This document shows, one piece after another, positions 1 through 5,908 of a stretch of DNA of 9,201 nt; within the stretch, counting starts at the first letter, position 1; each line of letters starts with the position of its first letter. This DNA comes from Methanobacteriota archaeon (GTDB taxonomy: Archaea; Thermoplasmatota; Thermoplasmata; RBG-16-68-12). Below the pieces are notes generated by a model, which made no database searches, was not told the DNA's origin, and worked only from the letters and a program-made list of their open reading frames with translations. The stretch is taken from positions 1-9,201 of the forward strand of contig VBMC01000023.1 of NCBI GenBank assembly GCA_005879015.1. Reading direction: 5' to 3'. The translations under genes and the position numbers were made by a program.

Positions 1-530
1 TCATGATCGCCCCATCCGGCGATGGCCGTCACGATCGACGCCATCCCCGGAGGACCGACGGTGATCGTCACGTTGCCTTGCATCCCCGGATGGATCTTGC
101 AGAAGACGGTGTATTTCCCGAGGGCGAGGCTGCTCGTGTCGAGGTCATAGACGGAACCAGGCGCGAGCAATTTGCCGGGTCCCATGTCCGCGAGCGCCCC
201 TTCCGGGGTGAAGAGAGGACTCGAGTCGAAGAGGAAACTGCCATTCGTGGCGAGCGCGGTCGAGGTCACCGTGTGAACCCCTCCGATCGCGTCCCAGGTG
301 ACCGTGTCGCCCGGATGGATCACGATGGATTCGGGATCGTATCCGTTGAACCAGACCATCCCTCCCTTCGCGAGCGGCGACCCCATGATTTGCCCGCCGA
401 CCTTCACGTGGTACGTCGTGGCGGCGAGGGCCCTCGACGCCGAGAAGACGAAGACCAACAACGACAGGATCGAGATGATCGCGAGGACTTTCGGCGTGAG
501 CCACTTGGACTTCGTTACCCTCTCCCACAT
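1..530 (-). CDS. Blue-copper (plastocyanin/cupredoxin-like) exported protein, C-terminus outside window
   Basis: Likely a small electron-transfer or copper-binding protein outside the cytoplasmic membrane. Read from an ATG at 530, the visible 176 residues begin with a short basic stretch and a hydrophobic segment (about residues 14-36, ending SRALAA), a signal peptide or membrane anchor. A cupredoxin fold follows. The type 1 copper ligands are visible: His86 in GGVHTV, and Cys144, His147 and Met150 in FCKIHPGM, the usual C-x2-H-x2-M loop. After the domain (ends near residue 160, TITVGP) the frame stays open to the window edge, so a linker or further domain follows. An in-frame ATG at 542 is possible, but a TATA-like element centred 27 nt before 530 favours the shorter leaderless form. 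It is divergent from the maleylacetate reductase gene. The family is certain; the redox partner is unknown. Confidence 0.87.
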   Translation of the reverse strand, partial: MWERVTKSKWLTPKVLAIISILSLLVFVFSASRALAATTYHVKVGGQIMGSPLAKGGMVWFNGYDPESIVIHPGDTVTWDAIGGVHTVTSTALATNGSFLFDSSPLFTPEGALADMGPGKLLAPGSVYDLDTSSLALGKYTVFCKIHPGMQGNVTITVGPPGMASIVTAIAGWGDH

Positions 531-553
531 GACGCCGGGCATCGGGCATTCCG

Positions 554-560
554 TATTTAA
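554..560 (-). promoter_or_regulatory. Archaeal TATA box for the cupredoxin gene
   Basis: On the minus strand this reads TTAAATA, an isolated AT-rich patch in GC-rich sequence. Its centre (557) is 27 nt before the ATG at 530, as expected for a TATA box whose transcript begins at or next to the start codon. No Shine-Dalgarno sequence precedes 530, which agrees with leaderless translation. Confidence 0.6.
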
Positions 561-715
561 CGCTCGACGGGACGGTCCAGGTCCTTCGCGTCGCGCCGGA
601 GTGCAGGGCGAGCAGAGGCCTTATGGCCTGCCGCTGTCCATCCTCGGTGCGGATCGTTCTACCCGTGAGGACGGTCTCGAAGGGGACACAGACGTTGCCG
701 AAGCCCTCAGATTCC

Positions 716-1723
716 ATGCCACGGATCAGGCGGCAGGAGGGAGGGACGCTCATCGTCCTCGGCCCCGGCGCCATCCAGGATCTGCGGCCACTTCTCCGCG
801 AACTCGGCTCGACGCGTCCGTATCTGGTAACGGGACCTCACCTCGCGGGAGGACCGGTCGGCGCGCGAGTCCGCGAGGCCCTCGGTGACGGACTCGTTGG
901 GACCTATTCGCGATCCCGGCCTCATGTGCCCGAAGCGACCGCGGAGGAAGTCGCGGAGGAGGCGCGCTCCCGGAAGGCGGACGCGCTCGTGGGGCTCGGC
1001 GGTGGCAGCCCCATCGGCACGGCCAAGGCCGCGGCGTTCCGTCTCCAAGAGGCGAGCGGTCCCCTTCGGGGACCTGCCTGCTTCGTCGCCGCTGTGCCAA
1101 CGACCTATGCGGGATCCGAGGTCACGCCGGTCTTCGGGACGACGGATCTGGAACGCGGTCGCAAGAGCGTGGTCCGAAGCGATCCGATCCGTCCCCGACT
1201 TGCGCTGTACGATCCCGAGCTGGCCCTCGATACGCCCCCGGAACTGACGGCCTCGACCGGCGTCAACGCGCTCGCGCATTGTGTCGAGGCACTGTACTCG
1301 AAGGAGGGTTCCATGGAGGCGGGACTCGTCCTCGCGAAGGCGGGGATGGGAGTCCACCATGGCCTCTGCCACGTCCTCGGCGGACGGTACAACGCGCCGC
1401 ACGGCGTCCTGAACGGAATCATCTTGCCGCACGCGATGCGGTTCAACCTTCCGATCGCGGGGAAAGCGTACCGCGAGTTGGCGCCCCAGCTGCATGTTCG
1501 TTTCCCCAGGACCGGAGACGCGGCTCTCGGGGAAAACGTCTGCCAGGCGACCTCGGAATTCATCCGGGGCCTCAGACTACCGCAACGCCTTCGGGACCTC
1601 GGGATTCCGAAGGCGGACCTGCCGTCGATTGCTGCCGAGGCGATGCAGAGCAAATCCGTTCGGGCGAATCCCCGACCGGTCACGGTCGACGGCGCGTTGG
1701 AGATCCTCTTTGCAGCGTGGTGA
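716..1723 (+). CDS. Maleylacetate reductase (iron-alcohol-dehydrogenase superfamily), internally shortened
   Basis: Predicted to reduce maleylacetate to 3-oxoadipate with NAD(P)H in the cytoplasm, the last peripheral step of hydroquinone or hydroxyquinol degradation. The 335-aa product has GGGSPIGTAKA (95-105), where Gly replaces the Asp of ordinary iron alcohol dehydrogenases, as in maleylacetate reductases. It also has VPTTYAGSEVTP (128-138), TGVNALAHCVEALYS (181-195; Asn184 and His188 at metal-ligand positions), GVHHGLCHVLGG (212-223) and APHG with His229. Between LYS195 and GMGVHH there are only about 14 residues, whereas relatives I remember have about 50, so one or two helices seem missing although the frame is intact. 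The ATG at 716 is chosen because family similarity begins near TLIVLGPGAI; the frame is open upstream (ATG at 623) without family-like sequence. No convincing promoter is visible. It ends 2 nt from the convergent HAD gene. Family call strong; activity uncertain because of the gap. Confidence 0.85.
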   Translation: MPRIRRQEGGTLIVLGPGAIQDLRPLLRELGSTRPYLVTGPHLAGGPVGARVREALGDGLVGTYSRSRPHVPEATAEEVAEEARSRKADALVGLGGGSPIGTAKAAAFRLQEASGPLRGPACFVAAVPTTYAGSEVTPVFGTTDLERGRKSVVRSDPIRPRLALYDPELALDTPPELTASTGVNALAHCVEALYSKEGSMEAGLVLAKAGMGVHHGLCHVLGGRYNAPHGVLNGIILPHAMRFNLPIAGKAYRELAPQLHVRFPRTGDAALGENVCQATSEFIRGLRLPQRLRDLGIPKADLPSIAAEAMQSKSVRANPRPVTVDGALEILFAAW

Positions 1724-1725
1724 AT

Positions 1726-2457
1726 CTAGCCCCACGAACGGCGGACGAACCGGCGAACCTGACGGAGGTCGGAGACGATCGGGGTGGACTTCGGCGCCGG
1801 ATCTCCGGAAGCACCTGATCTTCGGAGGAGGAGGGAGCCCATGCCGACGGACGTCGGACCCACGACATCTTCGATGTACGAATCTCCCACGTGCAGGAGG
1901 TTCTCCGGAGGGAGTCCCAAGTATCGAATCGCCCGTTGGAAGATCGATCGAGAGGGTTTGTATCGCTGCTCTTCCTCCGACGTCACGATGAAGGTGAAGG
2001 ACAGCCCATTGTTGTGGAGCGCGTCCAGGAGCACCATGGTATCCATGTTCGACACGATGGCCATCGGGACGTTCGTCTCGAGCTCTCGAAGGACCGCGTG
2101 GACTTCCGGATACGCCTGCACGTGGCGGTACTCGTCGAACGCTTCGTCGATGCAGACGTCCACGTCACCTCGGATCCCGAATCGGGTGAACGATTCGCTG
2201 AAGGCCCTTCGGTGCACTTCTCGAAATGCGACGAAGGGTTCCGCGGCGTATTGGGTGTGGAGGGTCTTCCGCCAGAGATCGTGAGCGACCCGATCGTCTG
2301 GCTTGCCATGATCCGCGAGGAGCCGCACGAGGACCTGTGGCATGGTGTCCGGGCCGCCTTGCAGCAACGCGCCGTACGCGTCGAGGCTCAGGCCGTGATA
2401 TCCGCGGAGGTTCTTCGGCGCGACGACGAAGCGCGTGCCGCCGCCCGCCGCAGCCAC
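1726..2457 (-). CDS. HAD-superfamily hydrolase (haloacid dehalogenase/phosphatase type)
   Basis: A cytoplasmic hydrolase of 243 aa acting through an aspartyl intermediate. The four HAD motifs are in order. Motif I is SLDAYGALL with nucleophile Asp26. Motif II is AIVSNMD with Ser136. Motif III is Lys167 in RYKPS. Motif IV is HVGDSYIEDVVG with Asp192 and Asp197. An alpha-helical cap lies between motifs I and II (about 35-120). Motif I is DxY rather than DxD: the second Asp typical of phosphatases is Tyr28, as in 2-haloacid dehalogenases and some related hydrolases, so the substrate class is open. The start is a GTG at 2457, chosen because a TATA-like element is centred 27 nt upstream; GTG at 2475 would add six residues but lies too close to that element. 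It is convergent with the maleylacetate reductase and divergent from the dioxygenase genes. No substrate can be assigned. Confidence 0.85.
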   Translation of the reverse strand: MAAAGGGTRFVVAPKNLRGYHGLSLDAYGALLQGGPDTMPQVLVRLLADHGKPDDRVAHDLWRKTLHTQYAAEPFVAFREVHRRAFSESFTRFGIRGDVDVCIDEAFDEYRHVQAYPEVHAVLRELETNVPMAIVSNMDTMVLLDALHNNGLSFTFIVTSEEEQRYKPSRSIFQRAIRYLGLPPENLLHVGDSYIEDVVGPTSVGMGSLLLRRSGASGDPAPKSTPIVSDLRQVRRFVRRSWG

Positions 2458-2480
2458 GAATCGCCGCGAGAGCACCGGCG

Positions 2481-2488
2481 ATAATAAA
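2481..2488 (-). promoter_or_regulatory. TATA box for the HAD hydrolase gene; possibly shared with the divergent dioxygenase operon
   Basis: The minus strand reads TTTATTAT, centred about 27 nt from the GTG at 2457, again leaderless geometry. The same patch on the plus strand (ATAATAAA) is the only strongly AT-rich element before the dioxygenase genes and could serve that direction, giving a transcript start near 2511 and a leader of about 75 nt before the ATG at 2586. The plus-strand role is inference. Confidence 0.5.
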
Positions 2489-2585
2489 GAGTCACTCGCC
2501 CGATGGCATCATCTTGCCCGATGGGAAATTGTCGGAGGGCCAACGTTCAAGACCGATTCCGGCCATGAGGGACGGGAGGGTCTCG

Positions 2586-3059
2586 ATGGTCCAGACGGGG
2601 AGCATGCAGAAGTACACGAAGGGGAACCTGCTGCTGATCAACGACAAGCCCCTGAACTACGCGATGTCGAACATCTTCGAGATCGGGGCGACCTGGCCCA
2701 AGTCGTACGATCGGGTCGTGATCGGGAAGAACGGGCCCTACGTGCTGGCGTGCTTCCGGGCGGAAGGCGAGGACAAAACGTGGTGGTACATGCCCCACGA
2801 CGAATACGTGGTCCTGGTCGAGGGCGAGATGACGATCGAATACAAGGAACCGCGGGACGAGATCGCGCCGGGTCCGCACAAGACCGTCACCGGGACGGAC
2901 ATGGGCTCCATGGTCCTCCGGGACGGCAGTCTCGCATCACTCCCGGCGAAGATCGCGTACCGGATGCGCGCGCCGAAGAAGTCACTCGCTCTCCTGCAGA
3001 CGAAGCACAGTGAATGGCTCACGTACGCTTGGGAAGACATCTGCCTCACGGAGGCGTGA
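2586..3059 (+). CDS. pnpC: Hydroquinone 1,2-dioxygenase, small (PnpC/HapC-like) cupin subunit
   Basis: Probably the small, non-catalytic or supporting subunit of a type II hydroquinone 1,2-dioxygenase, paired with the product starting 2 nt downstream. The 157-aa protein is a single cupin-type beta-barrel. The first half holds YDRVVIGKNGPYVLACF (41-57). WWYMPHDEYVVLVEGEMTIEY (66-86) is a cupin motif 1-like strand pair with His71 and Glu73, and TGTDMGSMVL (102-111) follows. Size agrees with PnpC/HapC (about 18 kDa). Start choice: GGGAGGG at 2574-2580 sits five nt before the ATG at 2586. In-frame ATGs at 2565 and 2604 are alternatives, and the open frame further upstream is antisense to the HAD gene. 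Assignment rests on cupin features plus the tight pairing with a clearer large subunit; alone it would be called only a cupin-like protein. Confidence 0.75.
   Translation: MVQTGSMQKYTKGNLLLINDKPLNYAMSNIFEIGATWPKSYDRVVIGKNGPYVLACFRAEGEDKTWWYMPHDEYVVLVEGEMTIEYKEPRDEIAPGPHKTVTGTDMGSMVLRDGSLASLPAKIAYRMRAPKKSLALLQTKHSEWLTYAWEDICLTEA
3050..3054 (+). promoter_or_regulatory. Shine-Dalgarno site that fixes the large-subunit start
   Basis: GGAGG lies seven nt before the ATG at 3062 and inside the last codons of the small-subunit gene. It supports 3062 over the in-frame ATG at 3014, which overlaps the upstream gene by 46 nt and has no such site. It also implies translation of the second gene from a shared mRNA. 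Confidence 0.7.
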
Positions 3060-3061
3060 CC

Positions 3062-4045
3062 ATGGTGACGGAGACGCAACACCTCGTCGAAGCGCAGAAG
3101 GCGAACGAACTCGGCTACAAGAGCTTCCGACTCGGAGGGTACACGTTCGAACGGAACGCGTACTTCACCGTCATCCACTATCCGGGCGGCGAATACCACA
3201 TGCCCGTGGGCGAATTCCTGCGGGCCGTCCAACGGGACATCGGTTGGAACTTCTTCTACGGCATGGTGAAGTTCGACCAGGTCTTCGGGACGTTCAACTT
3301 CTACGACAACGGCGTGGACATGTTCGTCGGGAAGTACAACGACGCGTGGCAGAAGGCCGGGAAGGCGTACAGCGAGATGTTCCCGAACGAACGGATCAGC
3401 GCGACGCTCAAGGCGATCCTGGAGGACTGGGTCCCGCCGGACTTCAATCCGTGGGCCGCTCCGCGGGAGACCGGGAGCCCGTTCGGCCGGAAGCGCGGTG
3501 GTCCCCACCCGGCGATTTTCCGCAAGCGCATCGTGACGAAGACGATGATCAAGGAGCCGCGGACGGACGCGACCCATCCGGTGAACGAGGCGTTCAAAGG
3601 ACTCCAAGGCAAGGACGGCGAGATGAAGATCAAGCCGGAATTCAAGGAGCGGTTCGGCCTGCTGAACCTGTACGACTACTTGGCCCGCAACGACGTGACC
3701 TGGAATCCGGAGATCGTGTCGGCCGTGGAATACAGCCTTTTCTGCCCGACCACGGAGGAGTACATCCTGCCGATCACGCACGGGAACGACCGCGTGGAAT
3801 GGTTCCTGCTCCTGAACGGCCAGATCTCGATGGAGATCCGGGACCGCGACACGGGCGTCCTGCGGGCCTACCTGCACATGAAGCCGGGCGACTGTTGCGC
3901 GATGCCCGCGGACATCTCCCACAACCTGTGGGCCCCGGAGCGGTCCATGCTCCTCGTCTGGGAGAACGGCAATCCCGAGCTGCCGGAGCTGATCCGCCTC
4001 GGCAAGACCCCCACGACGCCGCTGCAAGAATTCGGACTGTCGTAG
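3062..4045 (+). CDS. pnpD: Hydroquinone 1,2-dioxygenase, large catalytic (PnpD/HapD-like) subunit
   Basis: Predicted non-heme Fe(II) ring-cleavage dioxygenase subunit that opens hydroquinone to 4-hydroxymuconic semialdehyde using O2, in a heteromer with the product just upstream. The 327-aa protein has two cupin-like halves. The C-terminal one carries ITHGNDRVEWFLLLNGQISM (238-257) and, later, MKPGDCCAMPADISHNLW. Asn242, Glu246 and His287 have the spacing (N-x3-E, then 41 residues to H) that I recall for the Asn/Glu/His iron site of bacterial PnpD. This unusual Asn-containing triad is the main reason for the call. Other landmarks are YPGGEYHMPVGEFLRAVQRD (40-59) and WNFFYGMVKFDQVFGTFNFY (62-81). 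Length fits PnpD/HapD (about 38 kDa). The gap to the small-subunit stop is 2 nt, so the two are one operon. The homogentisate dioxygenase and 3-hydroxyanthranilate dioxygenase families fit less well. Substrate is inferred, possibly substituted hydroquinones. Confidence 0.83.
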   Translation: MVTETQHLVEAQKANELGYKSFRLGGYTFERNAYFTVIHYPGGEYHMPVGEFLRAVQRDIGWNFFYGMVKFDQVFGTFNFYDNGVDMFVGKYNDAWQKAGKAYSEMFPNERISATLKAILEDWVPPDFNPWAAPRETGSPFGRKRGGPHPAIFRKRIVTKTMIKEPRTDATHPVNEAFKGLQGKDGEMKIKPEFKERFGLLNLYDYLARNDVTWNPEIVSAVEYSLFCPTTEEYILPITHGNDRVEWFLLLNGQISMEIRDRDTGVLRAYLHMKPGDCCAMPADISHNLWAPERSMLLVWENGNPELPELIRLGKTPTTPLQEFGLS

Positions 4046-4073
4046 GCGCCCCGTTCGGACCTCAGGACCGCCG

Positions 4074-4400
4074 ATGCCGAGTCCCCTCGTGAATCGATAT
4101 GCGGTCTATGTGCATCTCGCCGACCGAGGGAAAGTGCGGGAACCCATCTCCCGGAAACCGAGCCTCTTGCTGGCGGTCGAGGGCTGCATCTCCGCCTATG
4201 AGACGACCGGCCACGAGTCCTATGTGATCGAGGACGGCCGAGCGACGAGGGCCTTCACCGTGGGACGGCGGCTGCTCCTCGCGTGCATGTTCCTCCGGGC
4301 GAACGACCGCCCGCGGTATTTCGAGGTCCTGAATCAACTCGATCGGTCGGGGGATCAACGGACGTTCGAATCGCTCCTAGCGGACTCCGCGCCCCTCTGA
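4074..4400 (+). CDS. Hypothetical protein, 108 aa, downstream of the dioxygenase genes
   Basis: I do not recognise this protein. The 108 residues are mixed hydrophobic and charged without a signal peptide or clear membrane span, although SLLLAVEGCIS (30-40) and RRLLLACMFL (65-74) are hydrophobic stretches. The C-terminal third (RPRYFEVLNQLDRSGDQRTF) looks helical. It starts 28 nt after the large dioxygenase subunit on the same strand, with no AT-rich promoter in the gap, so it is probably the third gene of that transcript. No clear Shine-Dalgarno site precedes the ATG at 4074; GTG at 4089 is an alternative. The opposite strand is also open for 98 codons (4062-4358), but its translation is compositionally biased and has no promoter. 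A role tied to the dioxygenase is only a contextual guess. Confidence 0.5.
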   Translation: MPSPLVNRYAVYVHLADRGKVREPISRKPSLLLAVEGCISAYETTGHESYVIEDGRATRAFTVGRRLLLACMFLRANDRPRYFEVLNQLDRSGDQRTFESLLADSAPL

Positions 4401-4432
4401 TGCCGGGCGACCGCGGATTCGCGCGCCTCGCA

Positions 4433-4454
4433 GTTATAGTTAAATAACTATAAC
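4433..4454 (+). promoter_or_regulatory. Perfect 10-bp inverted repeat overlapping the promoter of the 81-aa gene (candidate operator)
   Basis: Half-site GTTATAGTTA (4433-4442) and its exact complement TAACTATAAC (4445-4454) are separated by two nt (AA). The repeat is AT-rich inside GC-rich sequence and covers the TATA-like element TTAAATAA at 4440-4447. A bound dimeric repressor would block TBP and the adjacent B-recognition region. The binding protein is unknown; the 81-aa product could be autoregulatory. A cruciform or terminator role is less likely because no T-tract follows. Confidence 0.65.
4440..4447 (+). promoter_or_regulatory. TATA box for the 81-aa gene and probably the downstream AAA+/VWA genes
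   Basis: TTAAATAA is centred 26-27 nt before the ATG at 4470, so transcription should begin at or beside the start codon. A GGAGG (4464-4468) lies one nt from that ATG, too close to act as a normal Shine-Dalgarno site and probably largely upstream of the transcript start. Confidence 0.65.
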
Positions 4455-4469
4455 GCCATCACAGGAGGC

Positions 4470-4715
4470 ATGCAAGTCGGCTGTGGCGTGTACACGCACA
4501 CGGTTCGTGGGAAGCGGTATCTGTACTTCTGGCACTACGAGGCGCGAGCCGGGTCTCGCGTCCAGGTCAAGGAGTACATCGGCCCGGTCGAATCGCCACG
4601 CGCCCGATCGGAGGCCGCTCTGCGATGCGAGGCCTACTACGCTCGGGCCGCGGAAGACTTAGCGCGATCGCGGACCGCCAGCCTCGCGGAGATCCGAGCG
4701 ATGGGAAGCCACTAG
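4470..4715 (+). CDS. Small basic protein, 81 aa, unknown function
   Basis: I do not recognise a named family. The first half is predicted beta-rich and basic: GVYTHTVRGKRYLYFWHYEA (6-25), then SRVQVKEYIGP (29-39). The second half (about 44-78) is alpha-helical and rich in Ala, Arg and Glu. The N-terminal pattern, aromatic strands ending in KEYIGP, faintly resembles short strand-rich segments near the N-termini of some archaeal transposases and recombinases, so nucleic-acid binding is possible but weakly supported. The start at 4470 is well supported by the TATA box 27 nt upstream. Expression is probably controlled through the inverted repeat over that promoter. The RavA-like gene begins 62 nt downstream on the same strand with only a poor TATA-like patch between, so all three genes may share a transcript. 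It could be a regulator of, or a partner for, the AAA+/VWA pair. Confidence 0.62.
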   Translation: MQVGCGVYTHTVRGKRYLYFWHYEARAGSRVQVKEYIGPVESPRARSEAALRCEAYYARAAEDLARSRTASLAEIRAMGSH

Positions 4716-4777
4716 TCCCTCGACCCGTGCGTTGGCGAAAGGGATTTGAGGCGCACGGAACCTTATCGCATCGGACC

Positions 4778-5908
4778 ATGGTCCAACCCTCGCGGTTCCA
4801 GGCCCTTCAGACGGAGATGGAGGAGCACCTCTTCGAACGCCACGACGAACTCGAGGGATTGCTCCTCGCCCTCTTGTCGCGGCAGCACCTGCTCCTCGTC
4901 GGTCCGAAGGGCGCGGCGAAGAGCATGATGATCCGCATGCTCGCAGGGGCGATCGATGGCGCGACGTACTTCGAACGGCTGATGACGCGCTTCACCCTTC
5001 CCGACGAACTGTTCGGCCCGGTGTCCATCTCGGCCTTGAAGAAGGACCGGTTTTCGCGGCTCACCCGCGGCTACCTGCCGGAGGCGAACTTCGCGTTCCT
5101 CGACGAGATCTGGAAGGCGAACAGTTCGATCCTGAACAGCCTTCTCGCCCTGATCAACGAACGTCTGTTCTACAACGACGGCGAGGTCCTGCAGTGTCCC
5201 CTCGAGACGCTCATGGGGGCGTCCGCCGAGCTGCCGCAGGAAGAGGCGCTGTCCGCGCTGTACGACCGCTTCCTCCTTCGATACCAGGTGAAGTACATCG
5301 CGGAAGACGGCCACCTGCTCGAGATGATGACGGACGCCCGCGCTCCCGACCTGAAGACGCGGCTTACCTTGGACGAGATCCACGATGCCCGCGAGGCGGT
5401 GGCCGCGGTCGAGCTGGACCGACCGCTCCTCGAGTCCATCGCAAAGATCCGGCGGCGTCTCGGGGCAGAGGGCCTCAACCTGTCCGACCGGCGGTACAAG
5501 GAGAGCCTCACGATCGTCCGCGCGAAGGCGTGGCTCCATGGGCGGACGTACGCGGTCGAGGACGACCTCGCGGTCCTCGCCAACATTCTGTGGGACGATC
5601 CCTCGAGCGAGCCGATGGTGCGGGGATTCGTTCTCGACATCGCGAACCCTCAGGAGAAACGGGCCCGGGAGATCGCGGATGCGCTTCAGGTGGCGCTGAA
5701 GAACCTGCAAAGCCTCGAAGGGGAGCGGGATCGGACGATGGCCGCGGTCGAATTCCTGAGCAAGCTGCGGACCGCAAAGGCGGAACTCCAGGGATTTCGC
5801 GACCGGATGCAGCGGCGGAAGGCCGAGACCTCCCAGATCGATTTCCTGCTCGGCGAGACGGATCGGTACGAGGCCCAGGTGAAACGCGACTACCTGGAGA
5901 ATGGGTAG
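4778..5908 (+). CDS. RavA-like MoxR-family AAA+ ATPase
   Basis: A 376-aa AAA+ ATPase predicted to act as a hexameric chaperone with the VWA protein encoded immediately downstream. The Walker A motif is GPKGAAKS (42-49), Walker B is FAFLDE (105-110), the candidate arginine finger is Arg164 in LYDR, and sensor 2 is in LSDRRYK (235-241). The segments YFERLMTRFTLPDELFGPVS (64-83) and GYLPEANFAFLDEIWKANSS (98-117) follow E. coli RavA closely. The sensor-1 segment reads MGASAELP (146-153): where RavA has Asn (ASNELP), this protein has Ala150, an unusual loss at a residue normally needed for hydrolysis. The C-terminus (about 291-376) is a charged, probably coiled-coil tail and is shorter than E. coli RavA (about 498 aa), so the LARA region is absent. 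The ATG at 4778 matches the expected family N-terminus. Its stop overlaps the next gene. Confidence 0.9.
   Translation: MVQPSRFQALQTEMEEHLFERHDELEGLLLALLSRQHLLLVGPKGAAKSMMIRMLAGAIDGATYFERLMTRFTLPDELFGPVSISALKKDRFSRLTRGYLPEANFAFLDEIWKANSSILNSLLALINERLFYNDGEVLQCPLETLMGASAELPQEEALSALYDRFLLRYQVKYIAEDGHLLEMMTDARAPDLKTRLTLDEIHDAREAVAAVELDRPLLESIAKIRRRLGAEGLNLSDRRYKESLTIVRAKAWLHGRTYAVEDDLAVLANILWDDPSSEPMVRGFVLDIANPQEKRAREIADALQVALKNLQSLEGERDRTMAAVEFLSKLRTAKAELQGFRDRMQRRKAETSQIDFLLGETDRYEAQVKRDYLENG

Noticed and set aside
623..715. Extension of the maleylacetate reductase to the ATG at 623
   Set aside because: The extra 31 residues (Arg/Ser/Pro/Val-rich) do not resemble the family N-terminus and there is no promoter or ribosome-binding site before 623; not fully excluded.
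145..774. Minus-strand frame spanning the cupredoxin gene and the gap before the reductase
   Set aside because: Most of it overlaps the cupredoxin gene in a different frame, and the part in the gap (about 560-717) has no promoter or recognisable protein features.
3014..3061. Upstream ATG at 3014 for the large dioxygenase subunit
   Set aside because: It would overlap the small-subunit gene by 46 nt and lacks a Shine-Dalgarno site, while 3062 has GGAGG at ideal spacing.
2738..4027. Long open frame of about 429 codons on the minus strand opposite the dioxygenase genes
   Set aside because: It is antisense to two well-supported cupin proteins, its translation is biased in composition (Val/Arg/His/Asp-rich with no motifs), and it has no promoter; it is a by-product of high GC content.
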